A DNA stretch of 64,000 nt from Apostichopus japonicus. Its lineage: Eukaryota; Echinodermata; Holothuroidea; Aspidochirotida; Stichopodidae. The notes under the pieces are model-generated. The model ran no database searches. It saw only the letters and a program-made list of their open reading frames with translations, and was not told where the DNA came from. The first letter of the stretch is position 1. Each line of letters starts with the position of its first letter. A program made the position numbers and the translations under genes. Shown piece after piece: positions 61,183 to 64,000 of this stretch. The DNA is taken from assembly GCF_037975245.1 (NCBI RefSeq), contig NC_092570.1, positions 5,087,001-5,151,000 on the forward strand. Direction: 5' to 3'.

Positions 61183-61599
61183 ATGTCTGTGGAATTACAG
61201 GATAACGAGTGTAAGCTGAAGTTGTTCTCAGGAAGTGAACTCTTGTTAGTGTCATTGAAGTCAGATATTGAAAAGTTTCCAGAGGTCAACACATCAATAA
61301 CATATAGTACAAATTTGATCGGAAAAGTGACGCCTAAAATCGAACATGAAAGTGCTTTTTTAGGGTCATGGCCAAATATGTGGATGTTTAAGGAAGATAG
61401 CGCCAACAACAGAAGTTAAAATGCGAAAAACAATAAAGATAAAAAAGAGGAACCCCAGTTTAATGATTTCAATAGTCGTGTAGAGAAAAGTAAGGCTATT
61501 GCCGAGGCGACTTCTTTTAGTTTTAATATGCTTGTTGACAACGACTTGTTGTTGCAACAACAACAACATAAGCAACAACACCAAAATGGCAATACTTGA
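61183..61599 (+). pseudogene. short reading frame interrupted by one in-frame TAA
   Basis: Starts MSVELQDNECKLKLFSG after a plausible acceptor (TTTTAG, ending 61173-61177 region) and runs 78 codons to TAA at 61417-61419. The same frame then stays open for 59 more codons to TGA at 61597-61599, with protein-like composition (EEPQFNDFNSRVEKSKAIAE) and a glutamine-rich end (LLLQQQQHKQQHQNG). A chance frame would not normally show this continuity across a stop. Could be a pseudogene, a readthrough gene, or an exon whose stop is an assembly error. AATAAA lies at 61432-61437, inside the second part. Product not recognised. Confidence 0.45.
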
Positions 61600-62611
61600 A
61601 TGTTAAAGAAGGGTTTCGCGATTGACCAACAATTGCTGCCCATATTGGCCTACGTTTGAAACCCGCATCAAGCGTTATTCTCAAAAGTAAGATTTACCCT
61701 AATTCTATGTCATTTTGTTAATGGTTCTTAACTAATTAATGAGCCATTTACAGCTGGATTCAAGTCCAATCAACAAATTTGTAGGCACCCTTTGAGTTGA
61801 TTTTGTCTTTACCCCCTCTCAAATCGAAGTCACATTCGTACTGCCTCTCCCCTCCCCCCCCCTCCCTTCGAAATTGGCGTCACCCCTCCCCTAGTTTGAG
61901 CCCTCTTCCCCCGTCTTTGCCTCATGCATGCAGGAACCTAGGTAATCATCATGAATGTTAATGATAAAAGGTTAGCAATCAATCAATGAATTCGACTATT
62001 GATCAATAACATTCTATTGCTCGGACAATCGATCATATAAATTTAGATGTGGAACTATATGGTATTAAATTACGTGCAAAATTATATTCAAAGTGTTCAA
62101 AAGTTTTCAAACTTTTATTTCTTTATTTTGAAATGAAATTATAGTTAGTCAAGCTTATAGTCTACATTGTCTTGAGGTTCCAGTATAGACATAGAATCAC
62201 GCAATGAACAAACTCAAGTCGAAAAGCTATTTTAACTCCTTGTAAACTAATGACCTGCGTGTCCCTTATACTATTTGGTTGACGTTGTCATATTTTAATA
62301 CAGCTCTTTGATTTCCTTTTACTTCCATAGTCCATATGATTACCATATATATGATCCCATAAAGTCTCATCAATAGTTTTCCTTTTCCGGGCTTCTTGCA
62401 CTTTGTAACGTCGCTAAAGTGTCCCATTAGTTACATTTGTAGGGTGTTCTCTTGGGTTAATGAGTTTTTTACGCTAAAATTATCTTATTTTCAACATATA
62501 GGACGTATCGAACCGCAAAAGTCTTCTTTTTTTTTACGAAAGAAGTATATATACTTAATGTATAAAGTATAGAATAAAATCACCTATTGCGGTCTGCCGG
62601 GCACGCAGAAT

Positions 62612-62614
62612 ATA

Positions 62615-62662
<48 letters not shown>
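62612..62662. repeat. (TA)n microsatellite, possible SINE tail
   Basis: TA dinucleotides downstream (minus strand) of the tRNA-like sequence at 62717-62787. Confidence 0.9.
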
Positions 62663-62666
<4 letters not shown>

Positions 62667-62716
62667 ATTGAAAATCGTAATGAGTTGGAAAATCAAGAAC
62701 CGTGAAAAAACTTCTA

Positions 62717-62787
62717 GCCTCCACCGGGATTCGAACCCGGGCCTCCGGCTCTGTACGCGGACACCCTAACCACTAGGCTATGGATGC
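62717..62787 (-). tRNA. tRNA-like sequence, probably a tRNA-derived SINE head or pseudogene
   Basis: On the minus strand the polymerase III A box TAGCCTAGTGG (62770-62780) and B box GGTTCGAATCC (62727-62737) are exact to consensus. The acceptor stem GCATCCA / TGGAGGC pairs except one position, and the T-arm pairs fully. The anticodon stem pairs poorly, so the anticodon cannot be read with confidence. Only 71 bases long. Downstream are about 55 bases and then (TA)n at 62612-62660, which looks like a SINE tail. Confidence 0.6.
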
Positions 62788-63935
62788 TGATTGTATGTCT
62801 AGAGGTTCGAAACTGGTATAAAGAAAGTGGTAATTCCACTATATATAGATAGATTGGCTTAAATCATAAGTACATCCCGAAGATGCGCAGACCAGAATAG
62901 AATGATTCTTGTCAGAATATTGTTAATGCACGATCAGAAATACTCCCGAGACCACTTTTGTTAATCACTATAAGTCTAATGATATATTGTTCATACATCG
63001 ATGTTAAGACAGTCCGTCAGAGGATTTGCAGGAATACTTTGATATACCAACTGAATTTTAAACGATGTGTTGACTTAGCGTGAATCATGTAAGCTATTAC
63101 AGTTCAAATCAAGAAAGAGGGAGGCCGAGAATTTTGGAACCCTTGCGATATTTGAACTAATTTAAACCATTAAGTTATCGAACATTTGTCTGGGCCACGT
63201 TTTTTTATTTTTTTTTATTATATTATTATTATGATTATAATTTTTTTAGAAGATAATGTATATGACTGAGGAGCATTTGTTGCGATTGTTGCGTAAACGA
63301 TCATCTAGACGAGGGTGTCTTGGTTTGATCAGTTGTTATCTGATATCGATATCAATCGTTTTGCGGGATGTCATATAGGTCTGCAGTTGTTGTTTAACCG
63401 TAAACGTGGGGGAGGGGGGGGGGGGCTGAAATAAAATAAGTGACCAAGACATCTAACTTCTATTTCAATGTAGTTTGGACTACCATGTCTTGTTCGTGCA
63501 AAGCTCTCACTCGAAATTGGGTGAAGCGGAAGACGGTGGGGTGAGGAGGGTATGGAAAATTGCACCAGCCCTTTCACCCGTCGTTTGCGCCCATTTATGC
63601 CAATAATATGGCAGTAAAAATAAAATAAAAAATACTATTAGTTTCCAAATATGGGATTGATATGTTATAGTTCGATGCCATTGGATTAAAGGGGGCCCGG
63701 CATATATAGCTGCATGAGATCTGTATCACATCAGAGATATGCCTAGATACGAATTTCTTTGGAACTTGCTGCGAGTGTGTTTTTGTTACGGTCTAGTTTC
63801 AACTATCATCACAAGTAACATACAGTTCATACCAGAAATTACTGCCAACTTCACTAAAAAGTCTATGAGCAAGCCTAACTATACAAACAACTCGCTGACT
63901 TATGTTTAAGTTAAATTCAACCAACCACAGACCAA
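62788..63935. other. no gene seen
   Basis: AT-rich with a G-run at 63410-63425. No coding frame or RNA gene that I can support. Confidence 0.4.

Positions 63936-63938
<3 letters not shown>

Positions 63939-64000
<62 letters not shown>
63939..64000. repeat. (TA)n microsatellite running off the window edge
   Basis: AT dinucleotides to the last base. Confidence 0.95.

Overview
This is a eukaryotic, AT-rich, intron-rich window with three multi-exon protein genes in a repeat-laden landscape. Product identities and intron structure point to a marine deuterostome invertebrate. An echinoderm (perhaps a sea cucumber) fits best, because the ADP-ribosyl cyclase has a C-terminal GPI-type tail as in sea-urchin cyclases; the species is inference.

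Layout. (1) Bases 4293-18084, plus strand: a complete 14-coding-exon XPG/ERCC5 (Rad2) nucleotide-excision-repair endonuclease, 1548 codons. All exon phases join, every active-site acid is present, and two introns have minor-spliceosome (U12-type) signals: intron 1 (GT-AG) and intron 12 (AT-AC). One catalytic-core exon has a 231-bp near-perfect partial tandem copy just downstream. (2) Bases 20086-34605, minus strand: a 13-coding-exon gene for a 557-residue coiled-coil protein with two canonical EF-hands at its C-terminus; I do not recognise the family. One intron holds a nested transposon stack at 21911-25842; another holds a cluster of Grainyhead-type motifs. (3) Bases 42950-53508, minus strand: six 3' coding exons of an ADP-ribosyl cyclase (CD38/Aplysia cyclase family), ending in a GPI-type tail. 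The signal-peptide exon was not found; a candidate upstream exon lies at 54567-54647. (4) At 61183-61599, plus strand, is a short reading frame interrupted by one in-frame TAA.

Repeats. Non-autonomous DNA transposons dominate: three hAT-like elements with 8-bp target duplications (368, 366 and 387 bp) plus a related 236-bp one; four copies of a TTAA-flanked ~330-400-bp element; a 3.9-kb TA-flanked terminal-inverted-repeat element carrying a second TTAA element and a broken LINE reverse transcriptase. There is a SINE-like family whose head derives from the 5' end of U2 snRNA, a tRNA-derived element near 62.7 kb, and many (TA)n and minisatellite arrays.

The genes are not an operon. XPG works in nuclear DNA repair. 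The cyclase is expected at the cell surface or in vesicles, making the calcium-mobilising messenger cADPR. The EF-hand protein is probably a calcium-binding protein, but no functional link between it and the cyclase is shown by the sequence.
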